A stretch of 64,000 nt of DNA from Thelephora terrestris (GCA_015956445.1 WIUZ02000001.1:3348001-3412000), one strand, 5' to 3'. Shown: positions 46,438-57,965, counted from the first letter of the stretch. Translations and numbers: made by a program. Notes: generated by a model from the letters alone, not told the origin.

Positions 46438-46822
46438 GGGCTACGCCCTGTGTTCCATTCTGCGCCCTTGTGGCTGCGCTTGGACAGGCTCTATCCTTAC
46501 CTCAGTGCGCCTTGAAAGGCTGCCACTGCGCTATCCACTGCTCAGGAAGGGGACTTAGAAAAAGTCAAAACCCCAAAAGGGGATGAAACAGTGATTGGCC
46601 AAGCTGAGCACGACACACATTCGTAGACCCCACAGGGGAGGGTAGTTGATTAACATCTACTGACGGTGTGGGCTGAGGCAATATGCAATAAACCTTTTCA
46701 CTAAAGTAGTCCTTAAAAAGGGAAAGACTGTTTCTTCCCTCTTTCATTGCATTTGGCATAGAAGCGTTCAAATAACTGATGAAACTTGTTTTTGGTTGCA
46801 GGACTTCCACCTCCCAAAACAA

Positions 46823-49800
46823 ATGTCTTCTCAACTCACTTCCCTCGTCCCCGTCCTCTCCGGTCCCAACTACCAACAATGGGCCGGACCAATGCGCTCA
46901 TATCTGATGTCGCAAGGACAATGGAGGACAATTCAGAAAAAGGAACCTACCCTCGAGGTATGGCCAAAAGTCGAAGCCACCTATGACGCCGAGAACAACC
47001 TATTGACTCAGGCACAGGAAGGCACCGATAACCAAGACGAAGTAGACACATGGGCCGAGGCAAATGACAAAGCCCTCGGCAATATCCTCTTGCGCCTTAC
47101 CCCGGACATCCAGTACAAGTACCGAGGTGAAACCAGCGCTGCCGCCCTTCTCAAAGCAATCGAGAAGGAGTATGGAAAGCCAGGCATCATCGGTATCTAC
47201 CTGGAGTTCAAACATGCGATGGAAGTCAGAATCCTCGAAGGACAAGACCCCACGCCCGCCCTAGACAAATTCGCCTCCCACATCAGCCGACTCGAGAGCA
47301 ACGGGAAAGACGCCGTCATCTCACCTTTCATCAAAACGATGATGCTCATGTCGAAGCTACCTCCGTCATACAATAATATCCCTCAGGCAATATGCCAGAC
47401 GGAGGACCTTAGCAAGCTCGATACGGATGGTCTTAGGCGGTCAATCATCCTCGCATGGGAACAAACGTCCAACGGTAGGGGAAAGCAACAGGCCCACAGG
47501 CTGTCCAACGTGCAGCGCACCCCTGGAAACCCCAATTTCCAGCAGCAGCAGCAGCAGCACGACGGGAGTCAACCCCAGGGACAAGGAGGCCGAGGACGTA
47601 ACCGTCGAGGACAACGAGGTGGTCGAGGAAAACACCAGCAGGCTCAGCAGACGGAAGAGTTCTCGCCTATGCCTACTCCTCCCCCTCAAACTCCGGTCCC
47701 CTCCTCCTCCAGCATGTCGACCATGGACTTTGGATTTGCCTCCATGGCGGCTTTCCCTCAACGCTCCCTCCACCTCCATCGCGAAGGTGCAGGGACTCCC
47801 TCATTCTACCCTTCCGTCCAGAAGGCAAGAGATCTCTCGATGCGATTAGGCGTACAGCCCACGATCGAGACCCTCAAGAGATTGGAGCGCTCCTGTGAGC
47901 AGACGATCGATCCTCGTCCTCGCAAAAAAGCGCGTACTCCGCCGGGCGAGGATGAGGTAAGCCTGGACTGGACAGGAGATGAGATGGATGTTGCGTCGGT
48001 TGCCGGCCCGTCTGGCCTTGGCGGAAGGTATGAAATAGATTCAGTGTTGAGTAACGAAGCTAACGACTCCACAGCACCTGAAGACATATGTAGTTCTTCA
48101 GTAGTTGCTTCCGAATATATTTGCCATACCCTCTCCGCCCCGAGTGAAACTGAGGCTGTGTGGATGCTCGATTCCGGAGCATCCCGGCACTTTACCTTTG
48201 ACATAAACGATTTTGTGGAGTACGAGGCTATTGAGTCCATTCCTTTGAGAACAGCGACCAGCTTCACGACAATTATCGGTAAAGGAACAGTGATCCTCTA
48301 CATAAGAGAAAAGGCCGTCAGGCTAAATCCTGTCTACTATGTCCCAGATATATCCCATAGGCTGTTATCTCTTGGCCAGTTCCTTAAAAGCGGACTCTTC
48401 TCGAGGGGGAGTGCTCGCGAAATCACACTTTACGAGGAAGAAACTGAGTTTCTTACTTTCCACCCTCGAAACGAGGATGACAGTATTTATGTCATCAGGA
48501 CTCTCCTCGAAGCGCATCTTACTGCTGCTAAAATCGAGACCATTTACAGTGCTGATTTTGAAATCATGCACCGCCGACTGGCTCACCCCTCTAAAGAAGT
48601 GATCCAAAAGGCCGGGAAACATGTCAAGGATTTTCCTCATGTCGAAATCCCAAGAGAGCACCTCTGCACTGGATGTGCGCAAGGAAAGATGACAAATAAA
48701 ACCTTTCCCCCGTCCAATACCAGAGCAAGCGCCCCTTTCGAGCTGATCCACTCGGATCTAAAAACCTTCCCCATTGAATCCTATCGCAAGTACAAGTACT
48801 CAATCGTCTTCTATGACGACTATACCTCACACGCCTGGACCATGAACTTGCGCACTAAAGACGCTGCACTCACGGCTACCAGGCACTTCCTGGCTATGGT
48901 TGAGACCAAGTACCAGAAGAGAGTACGCCGATGGATGTCCGATGCTGGGGGAGAATACACGTCCTTAACATTTACGACAATGCTCAAGGAAAAAGGGATC
49001 GAGATCCTCCAATCTATCCCGCATGCACACCAACAAAATGGTCGCGCAGAGAGGATCATTCGAACATTGATGGATAAAGCAGAATCCATGAGATTACAGG
49101 CTTGCCTCCCTCAATCTTGGTGGGAATTTGCCCTTGACCACGCAACTCACGTTTACAATCGAACGCCGAACCGTCGCCTAAATTGGCAGACTCCATTCCA
49201 ACTATTGAATGGGAACAAGCCTTCGATCGATCATCTTCGGGTCCTCGGCTGCGGAGCCTACGTCTTCATCCCGGAAGAAGTACGGATAAATAAGCTCGCG
49301 CCCCGGTCAGAATTGATGACCTACCTGGGTACTCACCCAGGAGGAAAGGGATGGATCTTTATGCGCGGACCTAACAATATCATCTTTTCCGCTGCTCAAG
49401 CCACCTTCGATGAGTTACACTTTCCCAAGTGCCCAACTGCCAGTATACGGCGAAACACACGGCTGCAATCTACTGCGCCATCCCTACCCAGTCATCACTG
49501 TCACAAAGACAGTGACTGCCAGTGTCCCCTTCCGGGAGGACAAGAGGAAAATGACGCAGCACCCTCAGCGCGTCCCAAACCTACCCCCAAGCCTTCCTCA
49601 AAGGGCAAGGAACGTGCTATTGAGCCCGCACCACGGCCACAGACACCGGTGCAATCTAGAGCGCCCAATTCGGAGCCGCCGAGATCGCCGACCCCCAGCT
49701 CTAGCTCTGATTCCGGCCCTGAGGATGCGCCACCCGCTCCGCCAACAATTATGCCTCCGTCACCAGTCAAAGCTCGGAGGCCTCAGCGTGAGCGGAAAGT

Positions 49801-51712
49801 ACCAGCCAAGCCTGGCAATGTTTACGGAAGTAAACATCCGGTAGAAATATTAAAGTCTACCCGGCGTATGAAGGATTGGAAGAAGGTTGTCGGAGATTTT
49901 TCCGTAGCACCTAGGCGCGGGCGAAGTTCAGGAGCAGTACCAGTTCCCGGACCTAGCACGCAGCCACTTCCTGAGAGAGAATCCTCCGCTGAGGAAGAGA
50001 CTGAAGCGGCGTCAGAGTCCGAGGATGAGGTAGAGAAGTCCGTTGAACCATCCGGATTCACCACCCCTGAGGAAGACACTGACGCCCTTCTGGCTAGGCT
50101 ATGCCGGGAAGGGGGAGTAGAACTCCAAAACCTCTTGATTTCGAAGGCCGTCTCACCAACCGCCAACGAAAAAACTCCAAAAGAATGGAAATACCGAGAC
50201 ATCGCCACACTACCACAGGCTGAGCTCGAGGAATGGAGGACAGCCTGCAACGAAGAGTTGGAAGCTCTTCGCAGGCGCAAAGTATACGACCTGGTAGAGC
50301 GCCCTCGAGGCCGCAAGGTTATCAAAAACCGCTGGGTATTCGACCAAAAACCAGATGGTCGCAAGAAAGCCCGCTTAGTAGCGAAAGGCTTCTCACAGGT
50401 TGAGGGAATGGACTACGATGCCGTGTTCTCCCCCGTTGTCCGATTCGAGACAGTGCGCCTAATATTTGCAATGGCCGCCCTCGGAGGATGGGTCCTTAAA
50501 GGACTTGATGTTCGAAATGCGTACCTATACGGCGAACTCGACGAGGAGATCTACATGGAACAACCAGAGGGATTCGTAGCTCCAGGAAAAGAGACTCATG
50601 TTCTCCGCTTAAAGCGTGCCCTCTACGGACTGAAACAGGCCGGACTCGCATGGTGGCGAGCCCTGAAACGGTCCATGGAAAAGCTCGGATTCAAATCCTT
50701 GAGCTCAGATGCCGGGATCTTCATTTACCAGGATAAAGATGGAAGATTCGTAATTGCGTTAATCTACGTAGACGACGCCATCTTTACCGGACCTCACACA
50801 GCGCTTACGGAGCAGCTCAAAGGGGAGTTCATGAAGATATGGGAAACCAGGGATTTAGGGGACCTAACTGACTTCCTCCGCATGAGGATCACCCGACATG
50901 GCAGCAAGATCTCCATAGATCAATGCGCCTACCTCCAAACGGTCCTTGAGCGATGTGGGATGCAGAATGCTAAAACAGCAGCAACCCCTCTCCCGGCCGG
51001 GTATGTGCCGACTCCGTCGACAGAGGTAGCATGCCCGGAAAGACGAAGCAGGTTCCAAACCATAATTGGTTCCTTACTATACCTCATGCTGGGTACCCGA
51101 CCAGATATCGCCTTCGCGGTTACTAAACTTGCGCAATATGCTGCAAACCCGTCAAAAGAGCACGTCGAGAAAGCGCTGTATATCTGCCGCTACTTAATCG
51201 GGACTTCAAAATACCGATTAACCTACAACGGAGATTCACGGGAAGGTATCTCAGCCTGTACCGACTCAGACTGGGCTTCAGACCCCACTCAGAGACGATC
51301 CCAAAGTGGATACTTTGTCCGGATGGCAAAAGGGCTCATCTCATGGACCTCAAGAGCGCAGAAAACCATTGCACTGTCGTCCACTGAGGCTGAATACATG
51401 GCGCTCTCTGATTGTAGTCGCCAAGTAGTCTGGATGCATACCCTTCTGGGGGAGCTCGGCTACGACCTTAAAGCCATCCCAATCTGCGGAGATAACCAAG
51501 GCTCGATCTTTATCGCCTCAAACCCGGTTACTGAAAAGAGGTCGAAACATATCGATATCCGCTATCATTATATTCGCGAGGTCATCAATGATGGACGCGT
51601 GGTAGTGTATTTCATTCCCGGGGATGACAATCCCGCGGATCTCCTGACGAAGAACCTTGGGGTCGTCAAACTCAGAAAATTCAGGGATGCCCTAGGCCTT
51701 GAATTCTTCTGA
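46823..51712 (+). CDS. Copia Gag-Pol polyprotein, 1629 residues
   Basis: The start is taken at ATG 46823; the open frame extends a few codons upstream without ATG. Order: Gag (GPNYQQWAGPMRSYL near residue 20), a Gln- and Arg/Gly-rich linker without a visible CCHC knuckle, protease WMLDSGASRHF near 460, the pre-integrase HRRLAHPS and CTGCAQGK region, integrase with IHSDL, SDAGGEY and QNGRAE, reverse transcriptase with LDVRNAYLYG and YVDD, and RNase H with DSDWASD, STEAEYMAL and KHIDIRYH. All catalytic motifs are present and no stop interrupts them. Protease, integrase before reverse transcriptase and RNase H is the Copia order. A candidate splice acceptor (TTTGGTTGCAG) ends at 46801, just before the ATG. 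Confidence 0.97.
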   Translation: MSSQLTSLVPVLSGPNYQQWAGPMRSYLMSQGQWRTIQKKEPTLEVWPKVEATYDAENNLLTQAQEGTDNQDEVDTWAEANDKALGNILLRLTPDIQYKYRGETSAAALLKAIEKEYGKPGIIGIYLEFKHAMEVRILEGQDPTPALDKFASHISRLESNGKDAVISPFIKTMMLMSKLPPSYNNIPQAICQTEDLSKLDTDGLRRSIILAWEQTSNGRGKQQAHRLSNVQRTPGNPNFQQQQQQHDGSQPQGQGGRGRNRRGQRGGRGKHQQAQQTEEFSPMPTPPPQTPVPSSSSMSTMDFGFASMAAFPQRSLHLHREGAGTPSFYPSVQKARDLSMRLGVQPTIETLKRLERSCEQTIDPRPRKKARTPPGEDEVSLDWTGDEMDVASVAGPSGLGGRYEIDSVLSNEANDSTAPEDICSSSVVASEYICHTLSAPSETEAVWMLDSGASRHFTFDINDFVEYEAIESIPLRTATSFTTIIGKGTVILYIREKAVRLNPVYYVPDISHRLLSLGQFLKSGLFSRGSAREITLYEEETEFLTFHPRNEDDSIYVIRTLLEAHLTAAKIETIYSADFEIMHRRLAHPSKEVIQKAGKHVKDFPHVEIPREHLCTGCAQGKMTNKTFPPSNTRASAPFELIHSDLKTFPIESYRKYKYSIVFYDDYTSHAWTMNLRTKDAALTATRHFLAMVETKYQKRVRRWMSDAGGEYTSLTFTTMLKEKGIEILQSIPHAHQQNGRAERIIRTLMDKAESMRLQACLPQSWWEFALDHATHVYNRTPNRRLNWQTPFQLLNGNKPSIDHLRVLGCGAYVFIPEEVRINKLAPRSELMTYLGTHPGGKGWIFMRGPNNIIFSAAQATFDELHFPKCPTASIRRNTRLQSTAPSLPSHHCHKDSDCQCPLPGGQEENDAAPSARPKPTPKPSSKGKERAIEPAPRPQTPVQSRAPNSEPPRSPTPSSSSDSGPEDAPPAPPTIMPPSPVKARRPQRERKVPAKPGNVYGSKHPVEILKSTRRMKDWKKVVGDFSVAPRRGRSSGAVPVPGPSTQPLPERESSAEEETEAASESEDEVEKSVEPSGFTTPEEDTDALLARLCREGGVELQNLLISKAVSPTANEKTPKEWKYRDIATLPQAELEEWRTACNEELEALRRRKVYDLVERPRGRKVIKNRWVFDQKPDGRKKARLVAKGFSQVEGMDYDAVFSPVVRFETVRLIFAMAALGGWVLKGLDVRNAYLYGELDEEIYMEQPEGFVAPGKETHVLRLKRALYGLKQAGLAWWRALKRSMEKLGFKSLSSDAGIFIYQDKDGRFVIALIYVDDAIFTGPHTALTEQLKGEFMKIWETRDLGDLTDFLRMRITRHGSKISIDQCAYLQTVLERCGMQNAKTAATPLPAGYVPTPSTEVACPERRSRFQTIIGSLLYLMLGTRPDIAFAVTKLAQYAANPSKEHVEKALYICRYLIGTSKYRLTYNGDSREGISACTDSDWASDPTQRRSQSGYFVRMAKGLISWTSRAQKTIALSSTEAEYMALSDCSRQVVWMHTLLGELGYDLKAIPICGDNQGSIFIASNPVTEKRSKHIDIRYHYIREVINDGRVVVYFIPGDDNPADLLTKNLGVVKLRKFRDALGLEFF

Positions 51713-51776
51713 ACACATACCTCCAACTTACTACAGTCCAGCTCCCACCAATGAAGTTATACAGGGAGCTGTACTT

Positions 51777-51788
51777 AGTAAGGGGGAG
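51777..51788 (+). promoter_or_regulatory. Polypurine tract of the Copia element
   Basis: AGTAAGGGGGAG ends directly at the 3' LTR start and would prime plus-strand synthesis. Confidence 0.85.
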
Positions 51789-52142
51789 TGTTGAACCGGA
51801 GGTCTGTGCCTGGCAACGGGTCAACTGGCTCCACCGCTTCGTGTGAGAGCCGATGCCGGAGAGCGCTGAATAAGCGACCCGAAGGAGCGGTATCACATCA
51901 GTGATCCGATCAATCGGTATGACGCGTGTGTGCCTTAAGCCACCGCACGGACCCTGCATCAGTCACGCTATATAGTTGTGACACCAATAGAGTAGATAGA
52001 TATATATACCCCTCATGTGTAGATAGATCAATCAATCGCTTCTCTCTCTCTCTCCCCCACTAGCAACTATAAGCCTCTCCCCTTCAGGTAAGGATTAGAG
52101 TATCCATGTAGTAGTATAGTATTATACTCTACCTGCTCAACA
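51789..52142 (+). repeat. 3' LTR of the Copia element (354 bp)
   Basis: Nearly identical to the 5' LTR, with a few C/T differences and an additional 10 bp before CTATAAGCC. It ends CAACA and is followed at once by the ATATA duplication and the next element. Confidence 0.95.
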
Positions 52143-53401
52143 ATATATGTCAGGGCCACTCTACCCCAACAACTACCAGTGCACTGAGCCGACTCTGCAG
52201 AGTACTCACTAGTCCAACTAGATTGTGAGAGAACGATCACGTCTCTATTCTTCCGGTAGGTTGTCCGAGGTCACTACAAGTCAGGTCGAAATCCTAAAGA
52301 GAAACCCAACCTAAACCGTACTTCGTTCGGTTTAACAGACAAGGGTTTATCTCTACAACAGGATTGATGACTCCACCAGATGATCGACTGGACGCTCGAG
52401 GTGTTCTAATATGAACGCTGAGGTTCTATAGTTACGAGGCGCAGTTGACGCGCAGAGTGGGAGGGAGAGCAGATGGGGTGTCTTGGATCAAACAAGAAAC
52501 TCTGACTTGTCCTTAACTGCAACTGGGCTGAGAAGGGCAGAGGATTTCCTGAGGTAACAAAACTAAGGTACTACGATACAGCCACAGTTGCTACTTATAC
52601 TAAAATGAGTGGCCATGACGTTAATACCCTAATATACCCTTATCAAGTCCGAACAAAGGGAGATAAGGAGTGTGAGAACGCTAAGTAAGGGAAGCGAACA
52701 AGGAATGACGCGTGGGAGAATATAGGACAAAGGGCCTTACTAGCGTGTGAAGGATTGCATAAAAGATAACGAATGTCTGCATGAAACATAGGGGTAAAGA
52801 TAACACTAGTCCTAAAAGAAATAGGGGCATAGGGGTCATTAAAGTTCGTACCTGGGGATCACACCCAAGGGTCAGGTGAGAATCTTCTTGGATGCTTCCT
52901 TTGGAGAGGCCAAAGATAGAAACCATGCAGCGTCCCTTGTTGTCTGTAGGCGGTAACAGCATCACGGACTAGTGGCAACCTCAACGTGGGTCCGAACATG
53001 AGGAGGGCAAGCCTAGACTCATGGGACATGAGGGATTACAGATTCGCCGGCGTTTCACGCTAACGGCTACTTCCACATTCGCTTAGCTAACCAAAAGGAG
53101 TCTAAGGCACTCCAAGCGATTAACGGTGATTCCTTCCTCTGGTTAGGAGACTGTGATGTGACTGTCCACGTGTGTGATCCGGGTCCAGGGTTGATCGTAA
53201 TTGTAAAGTCATGAGGGGTCGTAAAAGGGGTTCGTGATGTCATGAAGGGGTCATCAGGGTCTTGAGACCTATTTTTAGTGCGCGCGCGTTCTAGGCGTTC
53301 CGGAACGAAGTTCTTCCAAGGCCGTCCCGCGGGCCGAGGTGTCAGCTTGATATAGTAAGCCGACGATGATGGTACAGTGGCGGAAGTTGATGTGACCCGG
53401 A

Positions 53402-53456
53402 CCAATGAGGTTCGTCGAGGTAGGTCACGTGAAGGATCACCGATCTAGGCTATAAG
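53402..53456 (+). promoter_or_regulatory. Promoter of the five-exon gene, copy 2
   Basis: CCAAT at 53402-53406, CACGTG at 53426-53431 and TATAAG at 53451-53456, spaced as in copy 1, about 67 bp before the ATG. Confidence 0.5.
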
Positions 53457-53522
53457 AAGGATGTCTTCTTGGAGCCATCCTTGACCAGCAACACCAGCAA
53501 CTTCCCCATCCTCTTACCAAAC

Positions 53523-55299
53523 ATGTCCTTCCCAAACAACCACACCTACAAAGTTGCCAACGGCATCTCCACCATCTCCCGTATCGACCGCCGTGCCGCC
53601 AACCGCAAGACCTATGCCTGTGCGGCGGGGACTCCCTATACCACTGATGATCAGGTATGGGGGAGACCTAGAGCTTCGTGTGTTTGCACTAACGCCTTCC
53701 TCTAGGTAGAGGGACGTTCTTTTTGGCGTTGATGTCAAACTAACGGCTTCTAGATCTTGGAGGTTGTCACGGAAGTGGACACCGAACGTCTCAGAGAGAC
53801 AATCCCACACTTGATGGGGTTGACCTGGGACGATGAGCTCTGGGTCCGTACGATGATCGCGGAGAAGGTGGCTTTTCAGATGAGGGGTAGGTTCGGAGAA
53901 CTGGAGCATCCGATCAAGAAGGAGCTCTGGTATACCCTGCAAAGGGGGATTTACGATCAGGACCTGTTGGAACACGGGGCAACCGTTCCTAGGGCAGTCC
54001 GCCATGCCACCGCTGCCACCTCGTTGCTGTGGTCGCTTGTCCGAGAGGGAGAAAGCCGGGTAGGTTCTTCGTTTGAATATTCGAGTATGACTCTCGACTA
54101 ATCAAACTTCCTAGGCTGAACGATTGGAGCGTGAGGTGAAGGAAGCGAAGGCCGACGTGCTTCGTCTGTCCGCCGAGGGTCTCTTAATGAAGGAGACGAT
54201 GGCCGAGTTCCAGCAGAAGACGAACGAGGCGTTGGAAGCGATGGTTGCGAACCATCAGGAGTTGATCGCCGGGTTGAAGGTTCGGGATAACAACATTAAG
54301 GGGGCGTTGGATGCGAGGGACGATCGCCTGGATAGGCACTCGAAGAAGATCGGGGATGGCAGCAACAAGGTATGCCGCTTTCATCATTCTCTTTGTGAAT
54401 GATAGAAGCTGACATTCTCTAGATTGAAGAACTCGAGGATCTGGTGTCGGTGTTGACGGCGCAAGTCGAGTCCTTGCAGGACAAGACCTGCAATTGTAAG
54501 GAGGGTCCCAAATTGATTGGTCAGGGGACTGCCGACATTCCGTTCGAGTTGGAGTACGCCGACGAGGTGGTACTCCCTTCGCCTAACCCGTCGTCTTACG
54601 CGACACCTCCGATCGAGAACGCGGTTCCCGTTCCGACTCCGGCTCCGGCTTCTTCGTTGGCCGCTTCCGACAAGGAGAACTGTGGGCGCTGCCCGATGCA
54701 GCCGATCAGTCGGTTGGTGAAGATCGAGGATATGGCCGTGGATCGGGCCGAAGATGCTCCGAGGGCTGCCGAGGTAAGTCCGGTGACTACGGGTCAGCGT
54801 TGTAAACGCTCTAGACGCCGTACTGGTCATCGCATGGCACCCTCGTCTTACCCTTACCCTCGTCCAGTTGAGTCGGATGGTGACCAGTCTGGTCGAGATG
54901 ACCGACGACCATTCCGATACCGCGTCAATTGTCCATACCGACATGTCGCTTCCGAGGTCCAGCGAAGGCACCTTACCAGACTCGCGGTTCAGGATTCCGC
55001 CCAGGGGTCCGATGAGGGAGACGGAGGATCTCTCTGCGACTACGTCGACAGCATTGCCGAGCAGTCACCCGGTGATGGAGATGTGGGACCAGGTGTTCCG
55101 CAGTTCGGTGACATCTGGGAGGCTGATCGGTCCGCTCGAAGGCATCTCTTCCTATCGGCTTGAACTAGTCGTTCAGCTGAGTGCCGAAGACGGTGACGCC
55201 ATGTTCGGGGAGGTCCTTGCGAGGAGGGTCCAGCACTACGATCTCCGGGATGGACAGTTGATGACTTTTAGGCCCGCCGTAGATAGAGTCGACTATTGA
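53523..55299 (+). CDS. Five-exon gene of unknown function, copy 2 (491 codons)
   Basis: Exons 53523-53654, 53754-54059, 54115-54369, 54423-54773 and 54868-55299, all phase 0. The last donor is a perfect GTAAGT at 54774. The protein differs from copy 1 by scattered substitutions and 14 extra residues in the exon 3 coiled coil (DDRLDRHSKKIGDGSN), a block partly present in the truncated relative at 24078 (VDRRLNRHS). Keeping all five frames and ten splice sites intact in both copies suggests the gene has been under selection or moved recently. No known domain. Confidence 0.75.
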
Positions 55300-55487
55300 T
55301 GGGACAATGATAGCACCGTATATAGCTCGTTGTGGATTCGCTGGGAATAGTACGCGCGTGTGTGTTTTTGAATGATGGAGTGAAGGATAAGGAGTGTGAA
55401 GCATTCAAAACATAAGAAATGGTAAGAAGAGTTCGAAGAAAGAGCGTGTTATAAAAAGTTTAAAAATACCATGTTCCTGACAATATA

Positions 55488-57800
55488 TTCATCCCCATCA
55501 TAGTCTGCCCCACTGGATAGCGTACTGGGCGATAGGTGATTTCGCAAGTGTGCGTGTAGACTGAAAGGTTGAAGGTTGGCAGATGACTTGCACAACAGAT
55601 TGCGTCAAGATCGAAGAGATCTTCGACGCTATGATACGCTTGGCTTATCAAGTCCTCCCCGAGAACCGGCGGGGTGTCAATATGAGGATCTCAACTACCG
55701 AATCGACGATTAAGATACGCTTCGAGTTATTGCTGGAGAAGGCAAAATCGAAATGGTGAGATTGAGTTCGCCTGAGTGCAGTCTCCTATTCATTCCTGAC
55801 GCCCACGGCCAGACTCTTTTCCCGATGTTTTACCTTTCGTTGAAGAGGGATCTTGAGATAATCAGTCTCGCTCGAAAGCACGTCCTTACCGATCACGAGA
55901 CGTATGAATCCCTCGTCACGATTCTCTCGATTTCCGGCGCTGCGTTGGACCGAATCAAAAGTTTGAGGAGTGAGTCCGAGATCTGGGTCTTTGGCCACAG
56001 AGTTAACTAGTTTTTACAGGTATTTTCGAGCAACAGAGCCCAGACAACCCGCGCACCCACCCTGACCTCTCATTATTCGCTTCCCGCGTCCCACCAAAAC
56101 GCGGTTTCGGGGGGGGGCACCGTGATCTTTATGGACATGTCGTAGACAGTTTATTTTTGTACTCGCAAAAAAATCGGACTTGTTCTCAGGGCCGTCCTCG
56201 TGGGGGAGCAACCGTGGGAAAAGTGTCAAACCACTTTCGCGACTCGTTCGTTTTTTGTCGTTCTCTTGTCCTCTGTTCGTCGATGCCGGATCTTACGACG
56301 GAATCGAGGAAAAGGGTGCATATTTTCAATCCCCTGTATATCCGGGGCCGTGTTATTGACTCCAGCAGCACAGATCTCCGTCGATGGATCCGATCGCGCT
56401 CATGAAGACCCGCCCTCGAAGTCGGTGCAATGTGCTAGCAGAGCTCGGACTCCTGTCCTGTTCGTCCATCAAATGCGAGTGGTCCATGCTTGTTTGGTCC
56501 GCGAGTGTGGAAGCATGCAGTGCCATCAGGTTGTTGCGGTGAGCAGGGTTGTTTGCACATCTACTGCGTTTACTCATTTTCTTAAGGTTCTACATCGGAC
56601 ACACCACAGCTAGCGGATTTCCGTGGCCTTGCTTAATGGGGTTGTTGGGGCGCTTGGTGGACGGAGGATTCCTCGACCCTCAGCGATTGCATCTCGGTGT
56701 TGACTTGGTGAGTGTCTTTACCTGATAAGCTACAGACTGAATGTAATGTGATTACCAGATGTTCGCATCTCATTACTCACGACATCCTGGTAGTAAACGT
56801 CCCCCTGGATGTCGCCCATCAGGAACGGCTGAGGTCTGGTCAGGGCACCCACAACTCCAGGCCCGTTGCCAGCAATTTTGGAGATCCGACTCCGACCACA
56901 ACCCACCGGTGTTCCGTATCCTCGTCTTTTACGCTCGCATACTCTCCGAGATCATTGTGGTTATCTTCGCTCGACTCCTCGCCTTCCGCGCCCCGACGGA
57001 AGAACTTGACATCCCTTCGGCCATCCACACCCCCGTTTTCCTCACTCCCAAGGCTGGGGCCCCAAAACTTCAGCGCTGCGGAGTGTCCACAATTGCTAAC
57101 GACATCAGGAACGTTGGATACCCAAGTCCGAGCCCGACGCCGAGAATGAAGAGTCTGGTCATGCTCGTTGCAACCGTCGACACTTGTCCTTCCACCCTCA
57201 ATGGCCTCGCTGGCGCTCACATTACTGTCATTCAGTTTTCTACGCAGTTCTCGTACGTGTTAGTCCTCGCCCGATGTGTGATGGGCGTCCTGGCGAATCC
57301 CACCCTCCCCCTCTATTTCGAAACATCCCTGTTAACCTCCCTTCATTCTCGACATTCATGTGTTGTGCCATCTATTCCGCCCGCTCAATCAAACCAACTC
57401 GTGCATGTGAATTTGCGAAGCAACCCCTCACCCCGCCTTGTGAGAATCGTTCGCCTCCGATCCGCCCATCGAATCTAGCGCGTTGCTCAAAGACTGCAAT
57501 GTCCCAACGGATGAATCCAACGAAGACGTGCTCAAGTGCCTCCTCTATACCCCTCGGTCGTAAGTAATATCTACGGCACGCTAATTTCCGTTTCTAACCC
57601 TACCCGCTTAGCATCTCCGGTCGCGAACTCGAAGTTCGAAGCGGCCTGCGCCGAACGCGGGTCTTAATCGTCGACCCCGCTGCCGCTAGATCTCCTCCCA
57701 TCCCGTCACCCGTCACCGCCATCCGTACCCCGTTCAAGCGCACTTTCCCAAGGTCCTCGTCATTCATTCGGAGGCAACAGAGACGTTGTCTCCTGATTTT
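55488..57800 (+). pseudogene. 3' part of the decayed host locus
   Basis: It resumes the sequence cut at 46081. Exon-like frames: MTCTTDCVKIEEIFDAMIRL from 55583; LSLKRDLEIISLARKHVLTD near 55840; a frame at 56759-57478 ending near LRSAHRI; and a last piece after CCCGCTTAG (57614) ending at a TAG near 57804. The segment at 57184-57480 is a diverged paralogue of the sequence broken by E2 (39410-39571 plus 43609-43800). No domain recognised. Frames shift often, so the gene is probably decayed. Confidence 0.35.
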
Positions 57801-57904
57801 TTAGTCTCTTGAACCATGTATTTAGTATTTAGCTACATCTAGCTACATCTAGACATGCGTGTACCCAAAAAAGGTACAAAATTGAATCTAACCTCGCCCC
57901 GAGC

Positions 57905-57965
57905 CCCGAACCAACAACCGAACGAACGTACGACCGAACGAACGACCGAACGAACGACTCGCGAA
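57905..57965. repeat. (CGAACGAACGAC) microsatellite
   Basis: Short interrupted run of CGAACGAACGAC units. The rest of 57801-58130 shows nothing recognisable. Confidence 0.7.

Larger units (their letters stand above)
46082..52142 (+). mobile_element. Complete Ty1/Copia LTR retrotransposon
   Basis: Two LTRs (46082-46425 and 51789-52142), a primer binding site, one uninterrupted polyprotein frame and a purine tract. ATATA is duplicated at 46077-46081 and 52143-52147. The LTRs differ by a handful of substitutions and a 10-bp indel, so insertion is fairly recent. With an open 1.6-kilocodon frame and intact motifs it may still be active. Confidence 0.97.
52148..55482 (+). mobile_element. 3.3-kb TG...CA element carrying a five-exon gene, copy 2
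   Basis: Ends TGTCAGGGCC and TTCCTGACA as in copy 1. ATATA is duplicated at 52143-52147 and 55483-55487. The left duplication is the same five bases as the right duplication of the Copia element, so the two insertions touch with only ATATA between them. Relative to copy 1 it has small indels, including 42 bp more in exon 3. Confidence 0.85.
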
